In this document: positions 1 through 10,986 of the stretch, in pieces
Layout: each line of letters begins with the position of its first letter
Position numbering within the stretch: the first letter of the stretch is position 1
Origin: Cylindrotheca closterium
Taxonomy: Eukaryota > Bacillariophyta > Bacillariophyceae > Bacillariales > Bacillariaceae
Direction of reading: 5' to 3'
NCBI GenBank assembly: GCA_933822405.4
Contig: CAKOGP040000446.1
Coordinates: 368,737 to 432,736 of the forward strand
Length of the DNA stretch: 64,000 bases
Program-made: the position numbers and the translations under genes
Notes under the pieces: model-generated
Seen by the model: only the letters and a program-made list of their open reading frames with translations
Databases searched by the model: none
What the model was told of the DNA's origin: nothing

Positions 1-1440
1 GTTCCATACTTGACAGAATTGCCTCTGCGATGTCCCAATTGCTCACCAGTATGTATTCATTGATTGTAACAATCACCATATTGGAGCTATATGGTGGAAG
101 CACATGGTAAGCATGATGATGGATCAAAATTCCGCAACAAGCATCAGCTGGAACTCACCATTTTGTCCATCAAATCCAGTTCTACTCATCAGAATTACCG
201 TGGCCATGTCCCAATTGCTCACCAGTATGTATTTCTTGATTGGAACAACCATCATATTGGACCTATATGGTGGAAGCACATGGTAAGCATGATGATGGAT
301 CAAAATTCCACAACAAGCATCAGCTGGAACTCACCATTTTGTCCATCAAATCCAGTTCTACTCCTCAGAATTGCCTCGACCCTGTCCCAATTGCTCACCA
401 GTATGTATTTCTTGATTGGAACAACCATCATATTGGACCTATATGGTGGAAGCACATGGTAAGCATGATGATGGATCAAAATCCCACAACAAGCATCAGC
501 TGGAACTCACCATTTTGTCCATCAAATCCAGTTCTACTCCTCAGAATTGCCTCGACCATGTCCCAATTGCTCACCGGTATGTATTCATTGATTGGAACAA
601 TCATTATAACGGACCTATATGGTGGAAGCACATGGTAAGCATGATGATGGATCAAAATTCCGCAACAAGCATCAGCTGGAACTCACCATTTTGTCCATCA
701 AATCCAGTTCTACTCCTCAGAATTGCCTCGACCCTGTCCCAATTGCTCACCAGTATGTATTTCTTGATTGGAACAACCATCATATTGGACCTATATGGTG
801 GAAGCACATGGTAAGCATGATGATGGATCAAAATCCCACAACAAGCATCAGCTGGAACTCACCATTTTGTCCATCAAATCCAGTTCTACTCCTCAGAATT
901 GCCTCGACCATGTCCCAATTGCTCACCGGTATGTATTCATTGATTGGAACAATCATTATAACGGACCTATATGGTGAAAGCACATGGTAAGCATGACAAT
1001 CAATGGAAATTCAAGAACAGGCATCAGTTGGAACTCACTAACTTGACTATCAAATCCAGTTCTACTCCTCAGAATTGCCACGGCCATGTCCCAATTGCTC
1101 ACCAGTATGTATTCATTGATTGGAACAATCATTATATTGGACCCATATGGTGAAAGCACATGGTAAGCATGATGATGGATCAAAATTCCACAACAAGCAT
1201 GAGTTGGAACTCACCAACTTGTCCATCAAATCCAGTTCTACTCATCAGAATTGCCTCGGCCATGTCCCAAGCAGTCGCCAGAATGTAGCCATTGTATGGA
1301 ACAACCATTATATTGTTTCTATATGGTGGAAGCACATCGTAAACATGATGATCGATCAAAACTCCAGAAGAAGCATTCTCAGCTGGGACCTATAAATGCA
1401 GCCATCAAATTCACTTCCACTCATCTGATTTGCACTGCTT
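1..1440. repeat. 176-bp satellite array with dimeric higher-order repeat
   Basis: A partial copy (1-90) is followed by seven full copies starting at 91, 267, 443, 619, 795, 971 and 1147 and a diverged copy from 1323. Each start is exactly 176 bp after the last, with no indels. The pair 267-618 and the pair 619-970 differ at about one base over 352 bp, so the array is organised as a dimeric higher-order repeat; copies 443-618 and 795-970 look identical. Copies 971 and 1147 are more diverged. Because 176 is not a multiple of three, the open frames that run through the array change frame in every copy, so they are not a repeat protein. The array probably continues left of the window. The monomer length falls in the range of many centromeric satellites, but that role is inference. 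Confidence 0.95.
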
Positions 1441-3536
1441 TTCATTTCATCCCATTGTCGGCAAACATAGAACTCTTTGGAGAATAGTCTTCATACTGGA
1501 GTAATATGATGGAATGAAACTGCAAGCAGCTGGAACAATGAAATGTGTAGTGTTGCCAGAAGCAGCAATAGACATCCTTTAATTTGCGATTCAATCTCAT
1601 CTGATCCCCATCAGCATTGCTTAATAGATGACCCATTCTTCCAATATTCTGCATGTAGTCATATGAAGAATCTTCTTATCCACTCCTTATTGTGGAAGCA
1701 TAAGAGGTTTAGGACCAGAGGATCAAAATTGAAAAAAAGCTGGATGCAAGCATGAGTTGAACATTTAGTAACGCATCCATAAACTCTCACCTTTCCTAGG
1801 TCTTTGCTGATTGTAGAATATTCAAGGGCAGTGTCAAACTTGATCACATACTATCACATGTATCAGCAATGAGTCAATGCGGTGGCGAGTCATACAAGTT
1901 TTGGACTGGACCCAGATGGCAAGCTTTCTTGACTGGGTGTAGAACTGAAAAGAATCGGAACAATGAAACTCATCTATCAACCATCAGCCATTCCAATGCC
2001 TTCAATATAGCCATAGAGACATTGCTTTCAGATAATATTCCATGGTTCTTGCCTCCAGACTTGACTCTGGTTCCATTATTGCCCATTAAGATTATGTGAT
2101 GTTCGTGCCTTTCAGCTTCATTTGGGAGCTACTAGTAGTCGTCTAGAGAAACTAATTGCTCGGCTCACTTCATAGGACCAAGATAGAGAAGAGTGGGACA
2201 GACCTGGCATGGCATACCAGTGAAGCCTCCATACAGCAAAGTGGGGAAACAAGAGCAGCAGTGACTGTTGCCACATGGTTGAGAGATTGTTGTTGGAATC
2301 AATATTGAGTTTCGCTTACTATTTTGGCGAATGTCTGTGTAGAGTTTTTACACATGCAAATCATGTTGTTGGCGACATAAGCGATTGCAATATGTTATAT
2401 AAAAAAATTTAAATAATTAATATTTTGTTTTGGTGTTCCGATCTGGGTTCTCTTACCAAAACGAAGTGGGATCGTGCGATATCAACCCAAAAATCGTGTG
2501 TTTCCACCAGGTTTTGGGTTCTAATTTAGTTTATTTTAGTAAAGTAACCCGGACTGACATGAAACAAGGCAGCAGCAAAAAGCGATGGTTGCTTGGGAAT
2601 GGAGAGGGATCGGCAAGGCGTTGAGAGCTATACCATGATTATGCAAAGTGGAGGATTCTTTCGAAGGTTCTAGAGGAATGGAAGCACAGAGGAAGAACTA
2701 GAAAATGGGACGAGAAATCGATTTTTGGTCAGGTGACGAGGATCATCTTGGCGCAGCAATATGAAGGCATTGAAGCAGCAAACATAACACTATAGCAGAC
2801 ACACTTCAGATAATTTCACTCATACTTTTGGTGTGCGGGTGTTGTCTTCAATTGTAGTGGGTTATAGAAGGAGAAAAGAGTCAACTGTTGTGACGGCGGT
2901 GAGATGATTTCTGTGCGTGCAGATAGAATGAAAATTTGGTGCAGGTATTTTGAAAACATGGCTAGTGGGGAGAAAAAGTGGGGAATGGATTTTTTGTCGT
3001 TGCGTACAATTCAGACGTTATGTAGTGGTTTTCGGCCTATGTAACAGAGTGGAGGGCGATTATTTGACGGACAATTTCCAGCGCTTCCAAATCGGATTTC
3101 AAATCTGAGAGTTTCTCAGATTTGATTTCCAAAATTAATTAAATCTGAGAGTTTCTCAGATTTGTTCGCAAAAGGGTTTTAATATATCAACAACATCACA
3201 TTCAAATATAAGACGACTGCGAACTGAAATTCAATTAAACGAATTTGGCTTTGCGAATACTGTAGCACTGCAGTACCTTATGAAAGATTCGAAAAAAAGA
3301 CTACATCTAAACTCCTTCTGCCACCTGATTTCGTTGAAGGAAATGACAGCGGACCAGACAAGACGAGATGATTTCAAACATTCTTCTCCCTACCGGTATA
3401 ATATCGATCGAATATGCCACGTAGATTTTAATATTCTTCGCCTTCGCCTTTTTGCGTTATGTGCTTTTGTTTTACATAAAATATTTGTTGTCTTTGATCA
3501 TTATCACATTCAAGAATACTAGAACGGATAGCAACA
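1441..3536. other. Gene-free region with decayed satellite copies
   Basis: Scraps of the 176-bp monomer persist at roughly 1500-1540, 1575-1625 and 1690-1765 (for example GGATCAAAATTG followed by GCAAGCATGAGTTG), with increasing divergence away from the array. Beyond about 2 kb I see no convincing gene. An AT-rich stretch lies near 2390-2425, and two perfect hairpins lie near 3.1 kb. The last few hundred bases before 3537 presumably hold the promoter of the oxygenase gene. Confidence 0.7.
3099..3163. repeat. Twin perfect hairpins
   Basis: The 23-base inverted repeat AAATCTGAGA-GTT-TCTCAGATTT occurs at 3101-3123 and again at 3141-3163. Each has 10-bp perfect arms and a 3-base loop; the first extends to 12-bp arms (3099-3125). 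The copies are 40 bp apart, joined by an AT-rich linker. No gene covers them. Confidence 0.9.
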
Positions 3537-4433
3537 ATGGCAACAGCAGTAGCATCGTCACCATCTGATCCTTCTTCTCCACCGTTTGTGTGGGCGAAAG
3601 ACAGCAACAATGAAGAACTGGACCTAGAGCTAAAACCAGCCCAACTCCAAGCAAAAGAAGAATACTTGGACGGTGAAGCCGACCATCAAGGCGGGCCTCT
3701 CGAGGAACCCTTGGTGTTGCGAAAGCTTCTCAGCGACGAGCAAATCGATCTGATACTCAAAGAAGCCGCTGCCGATGGGGTCTGGCCCCGGGGTTTGTAC
3801 AAGCAGGATGGCACGAAGGATCGACATTCGGCTGCGATTCGAGAACAACACGACACCTCGGGCTGGCGGTCGTCAACCCCGGAAACAACAACGACGACGA
3901 CCTCTACAATCGGCGAGAGCACAGTGGCACGCTCCGAGTTGAACGAGGACTTGCTCTCGGCGCCGCACCATTTTGCATGGAATGATGGACATGTGGTCCT
4001 CTACATGCACAATGAGAATCATTGGTTCGTCCGAACGCTCACGGAAGCCTGGAGTGCGATCCGTGGGGGGATGGAAGCCCGTTCCTGGATGAAGGGTGCC
4101 ATTCCTGTTTTGGATATGGAATTTATTGGTGTCAGCGCAGAGGACGACGTTCGAACTGTGGAACTTCATCACTACGGTCCAGGTGGTGGTCTTACCACTG
4201 CAGGGCACCGGGATTGCGGTTCAGAACTTACCATTAGCGTCTTGCTTTCCGAACCGGACGCATCGGAAGGTGGGGACTTTGTCACCTATGAGAAAGGGGT
4301 ACCAATTGCCCACAAACTGAACCGAGGAGATGCCATTCTCTTCAACTCCATGTCGCTTCACAATATTAGTACAATCACAGGAGGGCTCCGCCAGTCCCTT
4401 GTAGTGGAGTTGTGGCCGTCCAAGCGGTATTGA
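3537..4433 (+). CDS. 2OG-Fe(II) oxygenase, prolyl-4-hydroxylase-like fold
   Basis: 298 residues. The C-terminal half shows the jelly-roll signature of Fe(II)/2-oxoglutarate dioxygenases: the metal-binding HxD as GHRD (H224, D226), the hydrophobic strand LTISVLLS, the GGDF turn, GDAILFNS, a distal metal histidine at H275 (SLHNIS) and the 2OG-binding arginine near R285 in GGLRQSLVVELW. The first 60 or so residues are acidic and Ser/Pro-rich, with no clear transit peptide. Protein hydroxylation is a possible role but the substrate is unknown. The ATG at 3537 follows a CAACA context and is the only good start. It converges with the PDZ gene that ends at 4607. The HxD...H...R set gives good confidence in the superfamily, little in the substrate. 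Confidence 0.8.
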   Translation: MATAVASSPSDPSSPPFVWAKDSNNEELDLELKPAQLQAKEEYLDGEADHQGGPLEEPLVLRKLLSDEQIDLILKEAAADGVWPRGLYKQDGTKDRHSAAIREQHDTSGWRSSTPETTTTTTSTIGESTVARSELNEDLLSAPHHFAWNDGHVVLYMHNENHWFVRTLTEAWSAIRGGMEARSWMKGAIPVLDMEFIGVSAEDDVRTVELHHYGPGGGLTTAGHRDCGSELTISVLLSEPDASEGGDFVTYEKGVPIAHKLNRGDAILFNSMSLHNISTITGGLRQSLVVELWPSKRY

Positions 4434-4606
4434 GTAGTTGAAATGTTGGATATGTTAGTAGGCGATGAGACTATGACGAGAAGAGCAATGATGCTTGATG
4501 ATCCTAAGCAGTTGCAGTTGCAGTACAGATTGGATCTGATTTGATATGATTTCCCCCTAAATGTGCAGTTTTTATTTGTGTTATTTCCTATTGTACCACC
4601 GTAGTA

Positions 4607-6514
4607 TTACTCGTGACATAGTACCCTCACCCATGACGGCATGCGCTCCGTAAAGCGGTTGGCAAAAGTGGAAATGTCTTTCATGGTCGTCAGCATTGGA
4701 GAAACATGAATACCACCAATGGCGTGGCAAAAGATTCCCTGACTTGATTCGTCTTCTTCTTCTTCGTCATCCCAAACCGTCTCTACCGATATCCTCTTTT
4801 TGGGTTTTGTGTCCGTCTCCTTCTTCTTCTCGTTGCTCCTTGATGATCTGGCCGATGATGATGACGATTCTTCCTTTAAAGTACTGCTGGTACTTCTAGA
4901 TGATGGCTCTTGTGTACCTGCCATTGGAGGATCTTCATGGGATACTTTTGTTGCTCTCGTTCCATTGCGATACGGTAGCGGTGGCTTGTTGTAGTTGTTG
5001 GTAGTGCTGCTACCAAACCCCCCACTTGCCGCCGTCGTGTTGGATTGCTTGGGCGTAGGAGGTTGTTTTGGACTCAATGACGATTCCTTTGTCGCTGCTC
5101 CTTCTTCTGGAAGGACAACCTCGTCTTCTTCTTCGTCATCCGAATAAGACTCGCCTACATACACCACATCCATTTCCACGGCATCATCGTCATTATTGCC
5201 ATCATCTTCTTCGTCGTCGTCATTAATGACTTGTCCCAAGAGGGGCACGGGTGTTGTTCGTTTTGGACTGCTGACCCCAGTATCAGATGTCATTGCCGAA
5301 TCCACTCGCGTAAACGAAGGATTCAGTTGCTTGAACGATGGACCACCTTTCTTCACATCGATCATTGGGACGAAATCGTCTTCTGTTGCTTCTGTTACCG
5401 TTGACTCCATCATCATTAACGATGGGTCGCGATAGTGTGTTTGCTCAGATACTTTTCCTTCGCTTGACGTCTTGATTGGGGTCTTGATTCGTGATTCATC
5501 ATCGTCAACGTCAACCTGCAGATCTTTCTTTTGCACCACTGGCGGCTTTGGAGGCTTGGTACAGATATTGGTAGCTTCAATTGACTTCTTGGCAGGAAAC
5601 TTGTTCTCTTGCTTCTTCAAAGCGATGGGCGGGTTTGCAATTCTATCTGCCACAGCTTTGGGCGCACTCGTTATCTTACTTGGTGCAATCGCCATGATGG
5701 TGACCCTGCCAGGTTTTGCCTTCTTGATTTCCACAATGGCTTCCTTTGTAGACTCCCAAGTCATTTCACGACCATTGATTTCCAAAACGACCATTCCTGG
5801 CTTCAAATTGGTCTTGGTCTTGAACTGACTGAAGGGTGAGAATCCTTGGATCTTCAGTGGGCAAATATTATCCGTCTTTTGAAATGTAATGCCAGAGGGT
5901 TGATCGGCTGTCTTCAACTCGATGGTACCTGTAATGACGTATTCTGGTGTTGGGGCCTTTGCCGGAGCAACATTTCTGGTCAATGGATGCGCAACCCCAT
6001 TGGGCTGTGCAGTACTAGATTCCTGCCAGACTTCTTCTGTGAGGTCTTCATTCATATTATCCTCTGGCCATTCGCACAGAGAACTGTGCCTCTTTTTCGG
6101 TTCTGTTTGGGCTTGTTGAGTAAGCTCAACCGAAATTGTTTCTTTTGTCTTGCTGCCACCAGCAACGATTGGGGCAGTTTGAGTTCTTGTAAAGGGGTCG
6201 TTTTCCTCGATTGGTTTGCTTGCAAAATCAAAATTGCGTTTACCAATCAAGTCAAAGAAGCCATCTGGCGAAGAAGGGCACATTTCTTCATCTTTGCTGA
6301 AGAATTGAGGGTGCTCTGGACTAGATAGCTTTGTGTTGTGCAGTTTAGAAACCACCATCGGTTCTTGCGATGATTCTTGTTGTTGTTGTTGAAGCAGACC
6401 TCCATTATCGCCACAACTTTCATCGTCGTGCTCCACCGAGTGGTATGATGTGCTCAAGGAGAACAGTTTTCTCCTTCTCACATGCGAGCTTCGTTTCTTG
6501 TCTTTTGTCTTCAT
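4607..6514 (-). CDS. Single-PDZ protein, largely disordered
   Basis: 635 residues. The N-terminus is basic (KKRSSHVRRRK). A PDZ-like domain spans about 194-279, with the carboxylate-loop region around SGITFQ and the core LKPGMVVLEING (near 237-248), ending in VTIMAIAP. The rest is low complexity: poly-Q at 42-46, acidic runs (DDDEEDDGNNDDD), and Ser/Lys-rich stretches. The C-terminal 50 residues (from about GIFCHAIGG to MPSWVRVLCHE) look more ordered. It is likely a cytoplasmic or nuclear scaffold binding C-terminal peptides; the partner is unknown. It shares a 292-bp divergent intergenic region with the gene at 6807. Its PDZ has EINGRE in place of the ING-x-x-CP seen in the other PDZ proteins of this window, so it is the most distant member. 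Confidence 0.75.
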   Translation of the reverse strand: MKTKDKKRSSHVRRRKLFSLSTSYHSVEHDDESCGDNGGLLQQQQQESSQEPMVVSKLHNTKLSSPEHPQFFSKDEEMCPSSPDGFFDLIGKRNFDFASKPIEENDPFTRTQTAPIVAGGSKTKETISVELTQQAQTEPKKRHSSLCEWPEDNMNEDLTEEVWQESSTAQPNGVAHPLTRNVAPAKAPTPEYVITGTIELKTADQPSGITFQKTDNICPLKIQGFSPFSQFKTKTNLKPGMVVLEINGREMTWESTKEAIVEIKKAKPGRVTIMAIAPSKITSAPKAVADRIANPPIALKKQENKFPAKKSIEATNICTKPPKPPVVQKKDLQVDVDDDESRIKTPIKTSSEGKVSEQTHYRDPSLMMMESTVTEATEDDFVPMIDVKKGGPSFKQLNPSFTRVDSAMTSDTGVSSPKRTTPVPLLGQVINDDDEEDDGNNDDDAVEMDVVYVGESYSDDEEEDEVVLPEEGAATKESSLSPKQPPTPKQSNTTAASGGFGSSTTNNYNKPPLPYRNGTRATKVSHEDPPMAGTQEPSSRSTSSTLKEESSSSSARSSRSNEKKKETDTKPKKRISVETVWDDEEEEDESSQGIFCHAIGGIHVSPMLTTMKDISTFANRFTERMPSWVRVLCHE

Positions 6515-6806
6515 CTTGTTTGGTTGATAATATTCAGTTTAGGTGCCAATCGTCATGGTCTTCCCCACAACGGGGTTTTGTGACAGCTATTTTTCGCCGA
6601 TTTCTCCCAAAACTAAAAAAAATCGGTGTGACATCGCTTTTTGGTGTGGTTTATCGCCAACAAAACTATGGTAATGATCTTACTTAACGGCACACGACCT
6701 TGCACGCTACAATCATCGGTTGAAACGCCATCACATTTTCACATCGGCGGGAAAGCATTTTCACATCCCATCTTGTGGTCTTTGCGGAGTGTAAAATTGA
6801 AGTGAG

Positions 6807-8144
6807 ATGGAAAACGAAGCAAGGGTCGTCAACGCTACATTTGATCATGTATGCAAGATAGAGCAGGCATCACCTTCCATTACCCCTGCAGCATCGAATG
6901 TGACATCGGCCGCAGCATCCACAAATACGATCCAAACATCAAATGCTGCTGCAAAACCTTTGACCCTTGATAGCAGCCGACGCAAGTTTATGCAACAGAT
7001 TCTATACAATGCTAAAGCCGAAAAAGGTCGAAATAAGATTCCGCTGAAAAGAGAGACACTCATCCTTCACTCCACACAGTCGTTGGCGTCCGACCATCAC
7101 GATGGTAAACAAGAACAAGCTTCTTCCGAAACAAATGGTACCAAACAACCCGTTGAGAAGAAAGAAGAAAGCAGAGACACTATCTCATCCCCATACAGAG
7201 CAGTGGCGTTTGATCACTCTACTGACCGTGAGAAAGAAGAAAATGCTACGTCGCTGGTTTCGGAGGACGACGGTAGTATTCCCGACCATCAAGCCATGAT
7301 TGAAATGCGTTTGTCGACATCCATGTGCAATGATAAAGAGATGAGGGAAGGAGTTTACCAGAATATGGGAAAGCCACAATTAAAATCAAAGGGAAAAACG
7401 TCTAACCAAATGGCACAGCAAAAATTGCAACCCCCACCGTCCGAGGAATGTGACAAACATGCGCCACCTCCAGAAGGAGCAACAGTGGATCAAGGCAACT
7501 ACGAAGGCAACGATGGAAACCCGTTTGATCAATTCTTTCGTTTTATCGAAAAATCAGTTTGTGGAAAGGTTTCGACTGAAGCGAGCACCGTTAAGGAAGA
7601 GGAACCGTCACTGGAAGAAGGCGATCCTTTTGACTGTGAGTGTGTTGTATCGGATGTAAAGCGACCAACCAATAAAAAAGGTGCTACCAGAGTGATCATG
7701 CAAGTGAAGAAGGTATTGAAGTCCTCCAAGGCCCGTCGTCACAACGAAGAAGAGCCCACATTTTCTTCCCTGCCAATCGCTGGCCTAGAACGGGAAAACA
7801 GTGTCGTTATGAGCAGCAAAGACCTTTCTTCAAACCAAGTGAATGGGGACATCAGGGTGCAAGATGGCCAGGCCGGAGCCGATAATGTTCAACGAGCGGG
7901 GAAAAAGGCTGAAATCCGCGAGGAACTTGAACTTGAACCAGTACCAGAACCGACACAACTAGAGTATGAAAGCGCCAAGGAGCTCCTGTCGTCAAGATGC
8001 AGAGAGCGCCTAGCTGACTATCACCGGGAAAACGGACGAAGTGTTAATGTCGAAGAAAAGTGGAAGGATGTACCGGCATATTCAACCAAAATGACCAATC
8101 AAGAAATCATTGATCGTGAAAAGCTACGGGCTCAATATCTCTAA
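6807..8144 (+). CDS. Hypothetical disordered protein with PDZ-family-like F-x-x-F motif
   Basis: 445 residues, no recognised enzyme domain. Mostly polar and acidic. A short ordered segment near 237-253 (NPFDQFFRFIEKSVCGK) resembles segments in the PDZ proteins at 59637 (AIDQVFSTVEDFTCA) and 16743 (EWQWMETVEKAL), hinting at a shared short element. The last 50 residues (from about EYESAKELLSS to EKLRAQYL) are charged and helical. It is divergently transcribed from the PDZ gene at 4607-6514 across 292 bp, which suggests co-expression. The ATG at 6807 is the first in frame. Function unknown. Confidence 0.65.
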   Translation: MENEARVVNATFDHVCKIEQASPSITPAASNVTSAAASTNTIQTSNAAAKPLTLDSSRRKFMQQILYNAKAEKGRNKIPLKRETLILHSTQSLASDHHDGKQEQASSETNGTKQPVEKKEESRDTISSPYRAVAFDHSTDREKEENATSLVSEDDGSIPDHQAMIEMRLSTSMCNDKEMREGVYQNMGKPQLKSKGKTSNQMAQQKLQPPPSEECDKHAPPPEGATVDQGNYEGNDGNPFDQFFRFIEKSVCGKVSTEASTVKEEEPSLEEGDPFDCECVVSDVKRPTNKKGATRVIMQVKKVLKSSKARRHNEEEPTFSSLPIAGLERENSVVMSSKDLSSNQVNGDIRVQDGQAGADNVQRAGKKAEIREELELEPVPEPTQLEYESAKELLSSRCRERLADYHRENGRSVNVEEKWKDVPAYSTKMTNQEIIDREKLRAQYL

Positions 8145-9030
8145 TGAACGACGCACTACGGGCGATGCGAGATGAGACTTCTCTGCTACTGTGAACTTTT
8201 TGTCATCTTTTAAAATTAAATATTGTCTTCTATACTGTGCTGTAGCTAGTGCTGAAACATGTGCATTGGTCACAGTACGGTTGCCAGTTGCCAACTTGGC
8301 AACTGACTTCCACTGTAGTCTAAGCGATTTCGATAGTCTCCTCATCTTGAGAAGAATCGAAGCCAAGTATTCCGGTATTCAGGCCTGAGTAATTTCCATA
8401 CGAGCTTCCTTAGTCTCCACTATGTGGTGTCAAGGAAGAGATGACTGATTCCAGTGCAAAGTGAAGATGTCAACTGAGTTCTCATCATCGAAAAGGAGGA
8501 CAAGGAAGGAGCCCCATGGTGTCAACAACGCAAGCCGTCTGGGGATTTTTAAATGATGAAGCTTCTAAATGCGAATCCCCAGGAGGAAGAGTTCGAGAGC
8601 CCTACAATCGGTACTGTGTTGGGGTGTCAACAAAGCAAGCCATCAGAGGGAAGAACAATAAAGCTTCCGATGCGAATGAATGAATCAATCAATCCCCAAG
8701 CGAAGGGAAGCGAAGCGAAGCCAAGTTTCTGATGGAATAATACGACTCCTTGGAACAAAGAAGCTTGAGTGTAGATTTGGAAATTGTTGTGGACCGAGAC
8801 GGTTGATGACAACATGTTTATGTGCCGTACACACCCAACTTTTGCAAAGCGTTGAACATTTCGAAGAGGACTACAGTATTATTAACAGACGAGTCACTGT
8901 TTCAAGTTATAGCCACAAAAGTATTCTATTTTTCTCTTATCTTAAAATTTATTTATTCTCAAAAATCACATGCCGATCGCTTCGCTCGGATATTTTCCAG
9001 CGTCGCCATCACCACTCTGCCAGTTCTGTT
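8145..9030. other. Gene-poor spacer with imperfect direct repeat
   Basis: No convincing gene. GGTGTCAACAACGCAAGCC at 8519 recurs as GGTGTCAACAAAGCAAGCC at 8623, and AAGCTTC...ATGCGAAT follows both about 40 bp on, so a unit of about 104 bp is imperfectly duplicated. An ATG-initiated frame of 128 codons at 8680 lies partly in this repeat and looks non-coding. Confidence 0.6.
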
Positions 9031-9381
9031 TTAATTTTTGAATGGAACAGCTTCGCCCAACTTTAGAGTTGGCAGCATGGGTGGAGGTGGCAAGGGGCAA
9101 TGGTTGAAGGGATGACGCGGGGTCAATTTCGATGTTAGCCCTTGATTCTTCGACCGCTTTTGCAAACGGCGGTTTGTATTCTTCTTTATGGGTCCAGTTT
9201 TTGCTTTTGCGATAGTGGATCCTGATCTTGACTTGTGAGCTTTTAGTTTGCTGAGAATTACCTCAATATCTGGTTCGATGCGGTGTACAGTTGGAACAGC
9301 CAGCTTCGAAACAGGAGACGACTTGGTGCTGGGCCCAACAATGTCGACGTTCAAATGCATCTGCATGGTGGAAGTTGTCAT
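9031..9381 (-). CDS. Possible small basic hypothetical protein
   Basis: An ATG-initiated frame of 116 codons giving MTTSTMQMHLNVDIVG and then a Lys/Arg-rich middle (KKNTNRRLQKRSKNQ) and a Pro-rich segment (CPLPPPPMLPTL). The frame is open further upstream but without another ATG. No family is recognised, and it sits in a long gene-poor stretch, so it may be chance. The basic middle could be a nuclear signal if the gene is real. Confidence 0.25.
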   Translation of the reverse strand: MTTSTMQMHLNVDIVGPSTKSSPVSKLAVPTVHRIEPDIEVILSKLKAHKSRSGSTIAKAKTGPIKKNTNRRLQKRSKNQGLTSKLTPRHPFNHCPLPPPPMLPTLKLGEAVPFKN

Positions 9382-10986
9382 GATCTGTTCTGTGTATAGA
9401 ATATCGGAAGTGGGAAGTATCTGGTGCAAACGCTGCTCTTTCGAAAATATGAGAATCAAGAGTGGTTTGAGACTGCTGGAAGGAAGTATGAAATGCTTCT
9501 GCTCGATTTGCGTGAAGTCTCTTTTATCAACGGACCAACTTGAAAGAGAGGAATTTGTGGGGAAGTTGGGGACATTGTTCTAAAACGACAAGCGAAGCAT
9601 TTGTACACTTTCAATCAAGGAAGATTCTGTTGGGGCCATAAATATCAGTTTGACCATCCGTAGTTGGGAACTTATATTCGGCTTCGCCCGCAGTATTTTG
9701 TTCCACAAGTAGTGGAAGATTCAACAAAAAGGAGTTCAAGAGCCGCCATTACTGATAAGTTCGCCTCAATACGAAGGATGTGAACATCGTTCGCTGCGAA
9801 TTTCTCATCTTATTTCGGCATTAGACGGCGAAAACTTCCGGAAGTATCGCAGAAAAATGTCTCTCCCAAGAAAACTATAAGTCTTCTTTCGTTTCAACCC
9901 AGAACTTCGACAAAATTCAATGCATTTGCGATATCTTCCCGTTCGGTTTTCGCATCAATCAAGATTCGCCGCTAACAAAACGAATACCGGAAAGTTGATT
10001 GGTTTCCGGTATAAAATAACATTGCGAGAGTATACTTTCAGATAAAATAAATTCGCTTCCAACCAACCACCGGAAGTTTTTTTTAAAGGTGCGCAAACGC
10101 AATGGTCGAGCTTCTATGGTGTAGGACGCCAGCTGATCGACGCTGATCGCGGTCTAAATATACGGCATACCAGGCCAATAGTCGGAGGGAACTTCTCTGA
10201 AAATGAGGGCATCAGTGAGGTCGAGCAGCTTGCGCAAGCTAATATTCTGCTGGCGAAGGACGGCATAAGTTACATATTCTGGTTGTTTGTTTGATGATCA
10301 CATTTTAGGGAAGGGCAATAACAATAGTTACGAAAATATGGAGGGGTATCTTCTGCTGGTGCTGGCCTGCGCAAGATGCATCAATGAGAACGAGCAGCTT
10401 CATGGCTTGCTTGATCGTGCCGACATTTTCTGACTATCACAACTATCCCACAAATGCTGCATCTTCTTGCTACTACGGGAGGCACTAATGAATGAAGTAA
10501 GGCAGCAGTCGCCCTATTCTAAAGCCATGTCAACATGGCATGGTGCCATAATGCCCCATGAATGGCTGGTACGACTCTCATATCCTAACTCTGATGCTAG
10601 TCGCTGATCCAGCAAACCGTCCTCGTACTGTACCTTCTGACGGATCTGGCTGTGACCGAAGATGCTGTGATGCCATACCAGGAACAGCTATGCTCCCCAA
10701 GTAACAATCAAAGACTGTTCGAATCGCTTTATATCTAGTTTGGAGGTGCTTGGTACGAAATGAAACTCACTTTTTGGAACAAGCGGCCTGTCACGATGTA
10801 ACTATCGTAAACAGATGCCACGAAAATTGTAATGAATGAACACATACAATCTTATAGTATATTGGCTGGCTATAATACTGTATTGTCTGTCTATGTATTG
10901 ATTGCCTTGGCCCCGTGATGTTTGACCAACTCATTGGTCACCTCTATGGTTGCTGTTGTGTTTGTTTTGTGTGCAAAATGTGACGA
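9382..10986. other. Gene-free spacer
   Basis: No convincing coding frame. AT-rich islands alternate with GC-richer stretches. Around 10209 and 10378 the phrase GCATCA-TGAG--CGAGCAGCTT occurs twice in imperfect form, perhaps a trace of a decayed duplication. Nothing else stands out. Confidence 0.5.

Noticed and set aside
1..1440. CRISPR array
   Set aside because: Repeats are contiguous 176-bp monomers without spacers; the genome is eukaryotic.
91..1487. Overlapping plus-strand reading frames of 60-132 codons in the satellite
   Set aside because: The 176-bp period shifts frame in each copy; the same peptide phrases appear in several frames, as expected from repeated non-coding DNA.
8680..9066. 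Plus-strand ATG frame of 128 codons
   Set aside because: Composition looks random and it begins inside an imperfect direct repeat; no family features.
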